From Clarireedia homoeocarpa (taxonomy: Eukaryota > Ascomycota > Leotiomycetes > Helotiales > Rutstroemiaceae), in NCBI GenBank assembly GCA_001465935.1, contig LNKV01000084.1:1-64000 (forward strand): a DNA stretch of 64,000 bases, in the 5' to 3' direction. This document shows positions 41,513-52,962 of this stretch, one piece after another. The translations under genes and the position numbers were made by a program. Numbering within the stretch: the first letter of the stretch is position 1; each line of letters opens with the position of its first letter. Under the pieces are notes generated by a model. The model had not been told where the DNA came from, did not search any database, and worked only from the letters and a program-made list of their open reading frames with translations.

Positions 41513-42077
41513 ATTCTGTCTGCCGTAGATTCTGCCTTGGGATTAATGAGAATGCCTTTCTAGCAACGCGACTTGATGGTTGTTGTTGCGAAGTTCCTGC
41601 ATGGCACCAAATGCACGAAGAAGTCTTTCTCTGAAAGGCGTCCACGCTCGCTGAGAAAAAGGTTAAAGCCGGAAGATCCAAAACTTCTACCCCGGTGAAT
41701 TGATTTGTTAGCAATGCATCCAGCTCATTTCTCACTAGACTAGACTCCCCCCTTGTATTTCCGGAACTTCTTTACTTAGTATTGAGAGGAATTTCTTGAT
41801 AGCATCTTTAGCGAAGGATCTCGCATTTACTTACTTCTGTTCCGGTATTTTTGAAAATCAAGATCTTGGGCGGCGTAGACGCTAGAAGGTTGGAAAAAGG
41901 CTCTCGTGTATTTGCTATCCATCTGGCTAAGATCTTCGCAGCCTCAGATAAATCTCCTAGGTTGTCAGCAAATAGACATGTTAAAGTGCTGAAGGACGAT
42001 ATTAGTTTTCCATATACTTTGATGAGCAAGAACAGCCGGGTTGGACTCCCTTTACTTGAAAGTCTCCCTATGTTCAA
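41511..42077 (-). pseudogene. Fragment resembling the region upstream of patatin-type fungal proteins
   Basis: Minus frame 41808-42077 contains LTCLFADNLGDLSEAAKILA, RWIANTREPF and PPKILIFKNTG. This is the 'C.FADDxGGL..VA..LA.W....PPRVLIV' pattern that I associate with N-terminal parts of large fungal patatin-like or STAND-type proteins. After FKNTGTE a GTAAGT could start an intron, and a second frame (41735-41511: MRNELDALLTNQFTGVEVLD..., ASVDAFQRKTSS) looks like the following exon. The catalytic region is absent, and the AT-rich block cuts it off at 41511. It is a remnant. The family link is tentative. Confidence 0.35.
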
Positions 42078-42079
42078 TT

Positions 42080-43489
42080 AAATCATAGAAATTACATCAA
42101 ATAATACATTGACAATCGATGAATTTTCCCAATATGAAAACATGTTTTAAAATTCTCTATCGAACATCCCTCTTTCATCTATCAAGACCGCAGACATCAT
42201 CTCAGTTGAGCGTCTTAGTATATCGTGCAACTAGCCCTCGAGCATCATGTCAGGTTGACCCAGTCACTAGTCCTTTAGTCAACCTTGGTGCTGAAGGCCA
42301 GGTCGCCGACTGGAACATGATTGCATCCAAGGCCTGGATCAGAAGAATCAATTAAGGATTGGGTGTATAAGGATCATTGGCTTGCCCATGCTTCTCGAAC
42401 AGTAATATCGTAATCAGCATAAACATGGACCAACCTCGTCCGGCTGATTCCAAGTTTAAACATAGCCACTGTTAGATTATCAAGGCAGATAATGATTCGG
42501 TCTGCAAGTGTCGCTGTCACTGCCATTATACCTTACGCCCCGCGGCTCGTGCACTGTTTCACGTTGCCTTGCCGGATCTCTCCTGCACAACAACAATGCC
42601 AACCATATCTTGCAAGCTTTGCTGTGTCATAACCCGTAGCCAGGCAGCTTAAAACACAGCGTTTCCAGCTCACTAACCAAAGCACAGCCTTCCCCCCGGT
42701 GTATAGTTTGTAATCGATAATACAAAGAGTTGAGAACGCGTCGTACATGCGTTCTGTAAGGTGGTCTCTGCCAAAGCTCATCCACTGCCGCTTGTAATCC
42801 AAGAATGTTCGACCTCAGGGAAAATGAGCAAAATCATAACTGAAAATAGTCACTTTCCACCAAATGTCGTTCCCATACTCTACTGTGGCTCAGAAACAAG
42901 TCTTGAAAGTTGGGAGGCCTTCTACAGAATACTCCAGAAGCATCAGACCTAGTACAACTTTCATTAGATTGCTAATACGAATTACACAGTTAGAGGAACT
43001 CCTCGATGCAGGGAGAGAATTGTACGACTAGTCAACGAACCGGAACCTCGATTCTTACTTACTACATTAGAAGATCCAGAGCTGGATCTTCGAAATATTA
43101 TCAGCTCATTTTTTCTAGTACCTTGGAAGACAATCAAGTTACGACTAATAAGTATTCCCTCGATGATTAGATCTCTACTTATTCTAGTACAAGAACATTA
43201 GAAGTTTCCATAGAACTTTTCGAGGCCTTATAGATCAATGGTATTCTGATTATTGAACCTTATACGCAATGGCAGAACAGATGGGCTCATCAAGGTACTG
43301 CAAGTACAATCCTGGATAGGCAGCAGAGATGCTGCTATGAGAAGAAATCCATCGTGGAGCGATTGGTCCTGGGAAACTATGCAAGGTGAGGGAGATGCAG
43401 CAGAGTCTACGATCGATCGGGAAAGTCGCATCATTTTTCAGGGATTGAGCAGAGGGATTGTAGCACACAGCGATTTTATTTCGAGTACG
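42080..43489. other. Intergenic / decayed sequence before assembly gap
   Basis: Short ORFs on both strands (42119-42355, 42533-42802, 43253-43489) show no motif. The plus ORF that appears to cross the gap is an artefact of the Ns. Confidence 0.35.
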
Positions 43490-43708
43490 NNNNNNNNNNN
43501 NNNNNNNNNNNNNNNNNNNNNNNNNNNNNNNNNNNNNNNNNNNNNNNNNNNNNNNNNNNNNNNNNNNNNNNNNNNNNNNNNNNNNNNNNNNNNNNNNNNN
43601 NNNNNNNNNNNNNNNNNNNNNNNNNNNNNNNNNNNNNNNNNNNNNNNNNNNNNNNNNNNNNNNNNNNNNNNNNNNNNNNNNNNNNNNNNNNNNNNNNNNN
43701 NNNNNNNN

Positions 43709-43751
<43 letters not shown>
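43490..43751. other. Assembly gap followed by 43-nt poly-T
   Basis: 219 N (43490-43708), immediately followed by 43 T. The homopolymer, perhaps an A-tail of an inverted retroelement, probably caused the assembly break. Confidence 0.95.
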
Positions 43752-44536
43752 CTCTTTTGGTGCTGTTGCTGTCGTTCTATCTTCTTAGATAAGAGCCTAG
43801 ATTACTTTTGCTAATTTTGTTACCACTACTGATATCTCCCGATTATCCATCGTATCCATGATAGGATACTTCTTAACCTTGCAGGATACAAAATACGAAA
43901 TTACCCCATGATGTACTCTGGTCAGGCTACCAGGGTCTCGTTGGCTTCACATGGGGTTCTGCCCCGATTTGCTGTTGGTAATATCCTACTGTATAGCAAA
44001 CAAGAAAAAAAAGCCTGGTATGCAAACAGCCTCTATGGAGTTATTCGTGCCTACACTTGGCCTTGCATAATCCTACAAAATTCGCCTCGCCTACCTACTT
44101 GTTCTCCGTTGACAGCTCATGGTTGTAGGGTTTGTGATCCTGCGGTGCATGATGCATAGGAGGTTGCCAGTCATGGAAATTCATGGCGAGGATGTTGGAA
44201 AAGGAACAGGGGATAAAGGAGCGGATGAGCATGTACAGGGGGCTGCAAATTTTCGAGGTACCATGCTGTAAAGCTAGCACGAGAATACTTTCATGCATAA
44301 GTGTCCCGGCCCTGTGTCCGCTTTTCATGACCGAAGGACTGATATCACCTCTACCAAGGCATATAGGGTCTGAAAATTGAATCCAGTCCTCCTATCTCTT
44401 TTATGACAGCATTGGCTCAGTGAAGGAGTCTCTCTTGCACGAACAGCTACCGATACTCATTTAATGAAGTATATCACCTCGCTGTACTCTTCAACACCAT
44501 CATCAAAATTATTCTCAAATTCTTTCTACCTTCATC
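43752..44536. other. 5' region of the WOPR gene
   Basis: No gene supported. The last ~80 bp are C/T-rich with TCATC repeats, typical of a fungal leader. WOPR genes often have long regulated 5' regions. Confidence 0.4.
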
Positions 44537-45574
44537 ATGGGCTCACCCTCACCTCTCTCACCAACATTCCAAGGACATATTGCTTCCACGCATGATGCCC
44601 TGCTTCTTTTCGAGGCCTGTCTTACAGGCCATCTCAATTATGTTGCACGACGTTCTCATGATCGTGAAAGATCCAGCTTGATCAAGAGTGGAAATGTTTT
44701 TATATACGAAGAGCGCTCGTCAGGTATCAAAAGATGGACAGATGGCGTACCATGGAGCCCAAGTCGGGTACTCGGAAACTTCCTTGTGTATCGAGAACTG
44801 AAGCGAGCTTTTACACCGGGCGAGAAAAGGAGAGCCAACAAACGAAACAAGAGATCTCCAAGAATCAGCAAAGCACAAGAACCTTATGGACGACCAGGTA
44901 GTGTCTTAGAAAGTGGCTACGGTTTCAGCTCGAACAACCGTTCTTTTGACCAATCGAACTCAGGCAACCTCAACAAAGAAACGGAGCGCTCCTTGATCGG
45001 TTCTTTGGTGGACTCATATGGATCCAAGGAGGATGGTTTAGTGAAAAAGACTGTCAGCGTAACAGTGGGAGGAGTATCCCATCACTTGGTTTCCTACTAC
45101 ACGGTCGCAGATGTTATCAGTAACAAACTTAGCAATCCCAGCAAAGACCCACGATTCCAGAATATTGTCCCACGAGCAGATCTCGTCACAAAGCAAAACT
45201 TCCGCGCATCAATCGATGAGGTACAGAGCTTAGATCGTATGAATGATCGATCTCTCTATGGTTCTTTGCCATACGGCCGCCCTGGCTATGATATCTCCAA
45301 ACAGAACATCGACCATCGACTAGCAATGTCACTACCTGCTCCACCTATGGCATATATCCTTGGGACAAACTTTTTCCCTAATAACTACTCCATGGGTATG
45401 GGCTCTGCACAATATAGCGATGGGCTGTCTTCTGCCGCATCAAGCACCAGAACTTACAGTCAATTAGTACAAAGCCTGGGCTTATATGCTGCGTCAACGA
45501 CCGAGCCGTACGATTTTGAGACGTTTGGCCGACAGAATCGCAATAATCTGGAGCTAGGGACGCGGCTCATTTGA
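44537..45574 (+). CDS. WOPR-domain transcription factor (Gti1/Pac2 family, Sge1/Ryp1/Wor1-like)
   Basis: A single exon of 345 aa. WOPR box A is residues ~10-90: TFQGHIASTHDALLLFEACL, RRSHDRERSSLIKSGNVF, SGIKRWTDGVPWSPSR, LGNFLVYREL, followed by FTPGEKRRANKRNKR, which is diagnostic for the Sge1/Ryp1/Wor1 subgroup and not Pac2. Box B is at about residues 168-200 (LVKKTVSVTVGGVSHHLVSY, YTVADVISNKL, PSKDPRF). The C-terminus is Ser/Gly/Tyr-rich, as in Sge1/Reg1. The family binds DNA directly and governs morphological switching, conidiation and effector or secondary-metabolite expression in pathogens. The frame is intact, and the start context (TCATCATGG) is good. It sits in a TE-rich region. Whether it is the core ortholog or a duplicate cannot be decided here. 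Confidence 0.85.
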   Translation: MGSPSPLSPTFQGHIASTHDALLLFEACLTGHLNYVARRSHDRERSSLIKSGNVFIYEERSSGIKRWTDGVPWSPSRVLGNFLVYRELKRAFTPGEKRRANKRNKRSPRISKAQEPYGRPGSVLESGYGFSSNNRSFDQSNSGNLNKETERSLIGSLVDSYGSKEDGLVKKTVSVTVGGVSHHLVSYYTVADVISNKLSNPSKDPRFQNIVPRADLVTKQNFRASIDEVQSLDRMNDRSLYGSLPYGRPGYDISKQNIDHRLAMSLPAPPMAYILGTNFFPNNYSMGMGSAQYSDGLSSAASSTRTYSQLVQSLGLYAASTTEPYDFETFGRQNRNNLELGTRLI

Positions 45575-47487
45575 ATTTGTCCTCAAATAGTCCCAGATTT
45601 ACCGCCACATCCTCCAACTATCGTCTATTTATCAAGTCTCAAATACTAGCCGACGGAAGTACATATCAGTCAAATTTTCTCAAAGAAGGGATTCTGGAGA
45701 TCGCAATAAATGGGGCAGACCTTTGAGTTATTCACCGAACAACCTTGAGCGCATGTAATGGTTGGTCAATACAATACTTCTTGCACGAACATAGTAGTAT
45801 TAAGACATAATGAACTTGTCTCTATTTAGCCACATCATAGGTGATAGTTGGGTTTGCTTTTGTAGCATATATACTATTCTCTTTACTGCTTTTAATTTTG
45901 AATTTTCCTGAGACGCCTATGCTAGGATAATATGTGAGAACAGATAACCCATGTCAGTGCGACCATCATCTTTATTACTTATCGCCTTATCAACGACAAT
46001 GGATTTACCACTTCACTCACAGGTTCCCCATTAGGTTTCAGCTACACCTGATTGATGGCTCGACGTCGGTAAAGCTCAATGTATTAGATAGACTATTAGA
46101 ATTCTGGGAAGAGCCTGGCCAGAACTATAGGTGTCGTAATTGAGAGAACTATTTGTAAGGGAATATTCGGTAATTGACCTTTCAACCTATTGTGAGGGTA
46201 TAAGGAAGCGAGCAGAGCTCAAAGTGAAGTGGGGATCTCTGATGAGCTATAACAATTTTGTAGGGATAAATTAAACGGTGTAGAAGGATGTTTGTCTAGT
46301 GTAGAAGGGAGGATCAAAAGCGCGTAGTTTCTGATTACGTAGATTCTTAGCCGTGCATCATTATCTGAAAAATTCAAATTTAGTGTATACACATGGATAA
46401 TTACGATACTATACCTACACAAACAACTCTTTTTCAGCAGAAACAATATCCGAAAGGAGTAAAATTTCATCTCCTGCCATAGACGAGGTTGCCGTGCTTC
46501 CGCTCGAGCCCCGCCGTGCACTCTTTCTCCCCCGCCATCGCCCGACTAGCTAGCCCCTGCAACTACTTCTAGAACCCTGTGTCCATCGTCGCTACGAGCG
46601 CAACTGCAACCACGATGTGCTTTCATTAGCATGTGTTCCCCTTATACAAGAGCCCATTCACGCAGAGCCCCTGCGATACGTGGCAGTAGAAGCAGCTGAG
46701 GAACTGCGTCTGCGGATCCCGCCGGTTGTTGAGCCTCCCCTGGAACGCCATGCAGCCCGGAAATGAGAGACCTGAACGGAAGCATCAGACTCTACACACA
46801 CGCTGAGAAAACCTCGATTCCTTTGCGTACCAGAGTTCGATCCTTTAGGGTTATATCTGGGTGCCAACGCTAATACTCACACTATCATTGATATTAATAG
46901 CTCACAACTGAAGGAAAGTATTGAGGTGGAACGCGAATATCGTTCCGTCAAGATGATGATCTAGCAGGGGTGCAGGCACATTTGTAAAATGTGCACGTCC
47001 CCTGTAAGCAATTTAGCAGGGGAACGATCACATTTGCAAGATGTGTTCGTATCTCCCGCCCCCCTTATAAGCAATCTTCGCCTGTTATTGAAACTGTTGG
47101 TCTCGAAACTCCCCAGACTAACGCAGAACCCGATCCCAGCTGTCCCAGTTTGCCTTCATAGCAGGTGTTATCTTTAAGTCGTCCCTCATTCATATATAGA
47201 AAGGACTAGCACAAGAGAAGAAGGTGAATATAACCATTGCCGTTGCTAAAAGCCGACAACCAGACTGAGAAGCCGGTCCAGTCCAATATATAAGAAGAAG
47301 CTGCAGAACGAGGCAACCTGCATGTGCTCTCCTTTCATTTCCCACATCGCTTTATCTTCTCTACTCAGATTCGTTCATTTCCCAAATGCAGACAGAACGA
47401 GGCATCCGGAACCCATCTCTCCTTCTCTGGCGACGTCCCAACAATCTTCCTTATTGACCGCCTATCTCCTCACCTCCCCAAAAGCTT
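45575..47487. other. Intergenic
   Basis: No supported gene over 1.9 kb. Minus ORF 46658-46867 (MAPRYNPKGSNSGTQ...) and plus ORF 45934-46143 are open but unsupported. The small repeat GATCACATTTGCAAGATGTG-like/GTGCAGGCACATTTGTAAAATGTG lies at 46970-47045. Confidence 0.35.
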
Positions 47488-48532
47488 ATGTCTTCCGCGT
47501 ACTTGTCTGTCGTGCTGTCATCACTATATATGGTCATTACGGTCATCCAATTCGTCGTATCGGCATCGCGGCTACATCAAGAACGCACTCGCAGGTCTGA
47601 AGCTATTGCCAATACTAGGTCGGATCGCAAGTTATGGCTGCAGATGGGTATGTGCCTTGTGCTTGCCATTCTCAGCATATTGCTCGTGGTGTTTTCCGGA
47701 TTTCGACCGGACGAGAAAGCCTTGGAGGTTCTACTTTCTCTAACCGGGGCGTCACTGATTGTTTTCCAAGTAGGTTGCTGAGTTCTTCCGGCAGTATTTT
47801 GCTAACTCTTTCTTTCTAAGGGGGGAATGCTTTCGAAGTTCTGTGACACTTTTGCGAAATCGTTGTGGTGGCCCTTGTGGGGGTCACTATTTCTTTATTA
47901 CACTTCAACGGCTACGCTTAGTGTACTATTAGCCAAAAGAACAGCATCTAAGACAATCTGGCATAATTTGGAGACAGTCCTTCTTTCATTATTTATTGTT
48001 GGTTATTTCTCGATTAGCAGTGTGTATTTGGGTATTTTTTGGCGTGGTGGATATCTGATGAATCGTTGCCGCGGGAAAAGGGTGGTTCGCCGAGTTTTTA
48101 TTTGGAATATAAGTCTGTGTACCATTGCCTTGGGCGGTGCTCTCTTCTCTTTTGGCTTCTATCTGGGAGGCAAGGTGGACTTTATCACCTCGTTATGGGT
48201 AAGTGATAACTTGTTTTTATTACTTCCAGAAACTCTATTAACGAGATAGGTAGATAGAGAATTCGGCGGCTACTGCATGGTGTATATGGGTGCTGGTGAG
48301 GCAATTAAGTTCACTGAGGAGAGCTCTGGCCTCCACAACTGGCTCAACCATCCATTTTTCCAATAATAGTACGCAACGAACTGCTCACCTTTCAGTTGAT
48401 GCTTGGCAGAACCGGGAGAGTAGAATTGTCACGCGGGGATCGACTCTACCCACGATAGGTTCATCACATCCTTCAGTGCCCAGCAGCAGCTTCCACAGTG
48501 TCTCGTCTCTCAAAGATGAGCTACATTCGTGA
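47488..48532 (+). CDS. Seven-segment integral membrane protein, three exons (312 aa)
   Basis: Join(47488..47769, 47821..48198, 48254..48532), 939 nt. Introns are 51 nt (GTAGGT...CTAAG, branch GCTAAC) and 55 nt (GTAAGT...GTAG, branch TATTAAC). Hydrophobic segments are at about residues 5-25, 50-72, 78-94, 105-126, 137-160, 175-200 and, spanning the exon 2/3 join, ATAWCIWVLVRQL. Loops carry Arg/Lys clusters (RLHQERTRRSE, RCRGKRVVRR), suggesting cytosolic sides. The C-terminal ~75 residues are a Ser-rich polar tail (SSHPSVPSSSFHSVSSLKDE). The layout resembles fungal multi-pass receptor-like proteins of unknown ligand, but I cannot name the family. The frame is intact. If the second intron is retained, a stop follows 14 codons later. 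Confidence 0.65.
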
Positions 48533-50682
48533 CCATTCGCCAAACGCCAAACTAATTAGAGAATAGGATCTCATCAAAAATGCTGGGATAAAGAATTGGG
48601 CGTCCCAATCTCAGAATAGACTTTAGAAGTATGACTCCATGACGGTATTGGCGATGCCTTCAGCTATTCATACACGTGATTTTGGTAAGGGAGGCTGATT
48701 TTACCTACATGTGCTTTGCATTTGATACGTTACATTTATTGAAGAGGGGAAAGGAGGAGATCTACTTCATTTGTTTAAGAGGAGGCTTGTGGAACGGGGC
48801 AACTATATGCATTTCTCGCCTCAATTTTTGCAGTTCCTGTAGTTTAATTCACTTCACTGTATTCTTTGATTTCTTCAATTTCTGGTAGAATAAGGTCATA
48901 TGAACTCAAGAAGATACAGATGAAGAAGGTCTATGTAAGCAGATGTATTCCCTTAGTATATGGAGCTTCGTGCTCAACGCTCTTAGTAATCAATATTTCT
49001 TAGTTACTACTTATTGACCTCCAGTAACGTCTCGGGATTCCCTGTGTGCAAGTTATGAACAATAAACGCTTGATAATACTCATAGTCTAGTAGTTGATCT
49101 TCACCACTTCCACGTGACTCACAAGACAAGCATACGTGACAATGTATAAGGTATAATCTTTCATGTAGCTATGATATCAGCCTCAATTTTAGGCTTAAAA
49201 CAATGCTATATCTCCAAATCAAAGGAGGTGATGTTGATATAGTAGTGCGCTAGAGCCAGATGAGCTAGTCAAAAGTAGCGCTGACAACCGATGCGCCAGT
49301 GCAATGCTAGTCTACTGATGCCGAATGTTCTTTTCTTTTTTTTTCTTTTCTTTTTTTTTTTTTTTAGAACGTCAGCATCTGTGATGGGTCACCAGGGTAA
49401 TTCCTTTTCGTAGGTTCACGGCTTCCCAAACTGTCGGGTCTAGCATTTATCATCCATTGGTTAAGAATGCTTGTATATATTACCCGAAATATGGCTTACG
49501 ATTCGGACACAATTCCAGTCCAGCATTTAATTTAGTAATTTTCAAATGCGATTGGTTTGGTGAGCTCTGTCGTATTTCGCAAAATAATTTCGGACTTTTA
49601 CGTAACTATGTGAATAGAATTTAGTAAGTTATAACACCTCCTCAATTAAGTTTGTAGCTTTCTCTATCTACTCGAGTAGAAGTCATCATTTTCGTACTGA
49701 ATTTATGCTCTGATCCTTTACAATACTATGCTGCTAAGCTTCCATGTCATCAAAGATCAAAGTCTGACTAAAAACTAGTTCCAGTGACCTGATGGGACCT
49801 GTATTATGCGTAGGGATATACGATAACATAATCGGAACTCTAACCGTTTTGGTAAACCTCAGCATGTTACATGCTGAGTTTTATTTTTTGGGTTAGTGTG
49901 AAAGATGATACTACAGAATCCCCTTAGCTGCTATATGCGACTTCCCTATGGTCCAAACCAGCCTGCAGAAGCACTCCAGGCGCGTCGTATCAAGTATCAA
50001 GTAATGATGTATTCCATTCTGTCATCTGCCGTGATGACAATTTGTGGGCCCTGATTTAATTGATACTAGGGTTAGTAGCGCTTTAGTATACATGAAAGAA
50101 GGCAATTCTTGGAAGAAAGATTGGCTGCTATACGGTCATCTTGCTGCCGTTATTCTTGCTTACTAGGCGAATACTTCTGGCAAAAACTTTCAGCAGGAAC
50201 TTGGGTATCTGCCCGACTGTACAGTATTTTCTTCCGACTCGTTCCATCGAATATCGCTGGCTGGTGAGGGCTGGAAGTGCTCTAGAAATGGAATGTTTCT
50301 CTTTAATTCGGACTCAAAGATACGCTAATCTAAGAAAGTCTCTACAATATCGGCAGCCTTATCCAAATCGAGGTCCGTGATCGATCAATTGGTCGAATAA
50401 GCTGAAGTGAAGCCCTCTACTACTACCCCACATTCTGTAGAGTACATGCTTCGACGTAGTCTGACCACATGGTTAACCCCTGCATTTTGTGGCTTATCGC
50501 AAAGCCATGGTAACATCATATGTTCTACAGTATAGCATCTTCTACTGTATAGGCAATAAACCCTCTCAGGGTAAACTTTATAGTAGCACCTTTAAAACTG
50601 CGGGGACAAGTTTCAAATACAAGTTAGAAACTTTGTGAGCACCGAGCGGATTCACCACACTAGCACATGTGCATCTGAAGAC
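48533..50682. other. Intergenic, 2.1 kb
   Basis: No supported gene. It holds a degenerate ACGTCTCGGGATTCCCTGTGTG MITE end (~49025), a T-rich tract (49333-49366) and a 9-bp perfect palindrome with T run (CTCAGCATG/CATGCTGAG, 49858-49878). Confidence 0.4.
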
Positions 50683-51314
50683 ATGAAGAAACGAAAAACA
50701 TCTACACTCCGCAAGTCGTCCCAACTAGACCACAATTCCTCGACAGTTTTCTGTTTTAGGCCACAACTATTCCCCAAATACCTTCGCAGCACGAAGAAAT
50801 GGCGTGAAAGAGAACGCTCTTACTTACTAAATGATGAAATGCTGAGGAAGAAACAACGGGCATTTGAGGTTGATATACTGGGATCAGGATTTACGACTAT
50901 ACAATCTGCTTCGCTGGATCCCAAAAAACTACACTTAATACAATATCAACCTATGAGGACGCCGATTTCGAAGATTACATCTCGTTTATACTCCAGTTGA
51001 ATGGCTTGAAGTTTTCCGATCCTCAATGGAAAGAACGAGCGTTTGATCTTTCTGCGGACCAGGACCGTAATGGTCTACACCGAGATGAGATATTGCTTGC
51101 CTCTAAACTTCGTCTACGCTGTTGCCAGTACCTTGAGAATAAATGGAAGATATTGTATGCTTGTATGAAGTTTATAAGAGACGGGAAACAGTTCAAGAAG
51201 AGAGATTGTCAGAAAGCGTGTGCTATAAATGTCAACAAAGCGTCAAAGCTCTGGGAGGCTTTCGAAGAAGCTGGATTATTCCGATATGTTGAATTATTTA
51301 CAAGAAAAAGATAA
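50683..51314 (+). pseudogene. SWIRM-domain protein, shortened
   Basis: The 3' frame (about 50955-51314) encodes a full SWIRM domain: DADFEDYISFILQLNGLKF, FDLSADQDRNGLHRDEILLASKLRLRC (given in parts: DQDRNGLHRDEILLASKL), QFKKRDCQKACAINVNKASK, LWEAFEEAGLF. The SWIRM is a helical domain of chromatin proteins, and this version resembles that of fungal Fun19/Laf-type proteins. The 5' frame (from the Met at 50683, MKKRKTSTLRKSS) is in another phase. They join only through a frameshift or a ~93-nt intron from GAG|GTTGAT to ATGAG|GACGCC, which has a weak donor. The total would be ~180 aa, far shorter than usual. It is probably a partial duplicate. Confidence 0.6.
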
Positions 51315-51388
51315 GAGCAGCCCGCCGTAGAAAAGGACTTGGAGTTTATGTTACTAAAGAAAACTGAATATATCTACAACGCCCGCTA

Positions 51389-51945
51389 ACGTCTATCCCT
51401 GCGTGCCGAGACGCACCCTGTGACGAGACAAAATGTAGGTACTTCGAGTTTAAGCAGCTAAAAATCTGTGAACGTGTGAAAATTTCTATTTATTTTTAAT
51501 TCGGTTATATTATATGCCTCTCCCGAATACTCCTAACCTATCAATTCCGAAAATTATAACCACGTCGTCGCTGCTCCCTTGAGTTTACAGAGGCCCTCCT
51601 TTAATACTATAATAGACCCCTCAAGTCGCAATACTACTATTAAGCTTTTTCTACCTCTTAAACTCATAAAACTATTAGGATATAGATATCTAGGTTTTAT
51701 TATAATACTAAAACGGTATTCTTAGTCTTAAGGCGGCCAGAGCGCGCTATATTATATACCGTCGCTACATGGGCTGATACCTCCTCCAATTAAGCGATCA
51801 AGGATCGTGGTCAGCGGCGGTGTGGTTATAGTAATATCGGTAAAACTGTAATAAAATCTGTGGCTGCGCGTGGCGGATCTGCCGGAAAATCCCGCCTTCC
51901 GACATACTCCGAGCAGAGCCAAAAAGTAGCCGTGCGAAGCAGTCC
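51389..51945 (+). repeat. Repeat Z, copy 1 (ACGTCTATCC end)
   Basis: It begins ACGTCTATCCCTGCGTGCCG after TA, akin to the ACGTCCCTC termini, then runs in parallel with 61857-62440: ACTTCG.RTTTAAG, AACCTATYAATT.CGAAAATTAT, GCTGATACCTCCTCCAAT, AAGCGA.CAAGGAT. The right end is undefined. Confidence 0.6.
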
Positions 51946-51949
51946 CGTG

Positions 51950-52335
51950 AATGCTTTCAAAACCATCCCGTCCCCTTGATCCCCACCTACAGCATCTTAT
52001 TCCTCTTCGACTTTGTAGAAGCCGGTATCTTAACTACAGCGAACAACTTGTCCTAGAATCCAGTCTGTAAGTTAGCATGCAAGTTTTCCTATACAATGAA
52101 GCGTCCCTCGCGTTCTATCTGCTTTCGCCACGCAAGTGGCTAGCCAGGCTACGCCACAATACAGCCTCGTGGCGGTCGCCGACAACAACGACTGCACATC
52201 CTTCTTACTATCAGTCCTTCGACGACTGCTTCACATCCTGTCGACCTTGAATCGCAGTGCTTGCGCAATATGCCGAACGAGTAATACGAGTCGCGCCTAC
52301 TACGAGATCGGTCGCAAACCTCCAGCATATCTTTC
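51950..52335. other. Region upstream of the HET-kinase locus
   Basis: No independent gene supported. ORF 52136-52462 is an out-of-frame shadow of the HET segment. Confidence 0.35.
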
Positions 52336-52962
52336 ATACGCCTCTTGCAACGCAAACCTAACAGCGAGATCGTCTTTCGCGAACCTACCAGCGGCGATGT
52401 CCCTACCTACGCAATACTCTCTCATACCTGGGGAGAAGAGGAGGTCATCTATCAAGACTTGAAGAAGGACAAGGACAAGAGCAAGACTGTGCACAAGGCT
52501 GGGTAGTGGAAGATACAGTTCTGCGCGGATCAGGCTGCAGTCGATGGATTAGATTACTTCTGGGTCGACACCTGCTGCATCGATAAGAAGGATGCGGTCG
52601 AGCTCGGCACAACAATCAATTCCATGGTTCGGTGGTATCAGAACGCTGCGCGCTGCTACATCTACCTTTCAGATGTCTCGAAACCCGACACCGAGTTGGA
52701 TGGCCAAAGGGCATAGGAGGAAGCATTCAGGAAGAGTCGTTGGTTTTCTCGAAGCTGGACGCTTCAAGAGCTCATCGCACCAAGGCTAGTAGACTTCTTT
52801 AGCTCGGAGGGTACGCTACTAGGGAACAAGTTGACGCTTGAGTCTAAGATACACGAAATTACCGGTATCGCAAACGAAGCTCTCCGAGGTAATACATTAT
52901 CGAATTTCAGTATCGAAGAGGATAAGATCCACAGGCTATACAAAGGTAAATTGTTTACATAG
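52336..52962 (+). pseudogene. HET domain, broken N-terminal half of a HET-kinase locus
   Basis: The frame reads RLLQRKPNSEIVFREP, YAILSHTWGEEEV, IQFCADQAAVDGLDYFWVDT, CCIDKKDA, SMVRWYQNAARCYIYLSDVS, FRKSRWFSRSWTLQELIAP, FSSEGTLLGNKLTLE. This is a canonical HET domain in order. Defects: the expected start codon is ATA (52336-52338) instead of ATG. In-frame TAG codons lie at 52504-52506, 52714-52716 (where the family has Trp, W.EAFRKSRWF) and 52960-52962. The ATA and the Trp-to-TAG changes fit C-to-T at CpA on the minus strand. The same frame continues without shift into the kinase ORF that starts at the next codon. HET domains execute cell death in non-self recognition. This one cannot be translated as a unit. 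Confidence 0.8.

Noticed and set aside
43253..43792. 179-codon ORF across the assembly gap
   Set aside because: Created by reading through Ns and a poly-T run.
46658..46867. Minus ORF MAPRYNPKGSNSG...
   Set aside because: Short, no motif, no exon partners. Possible but unsupported.
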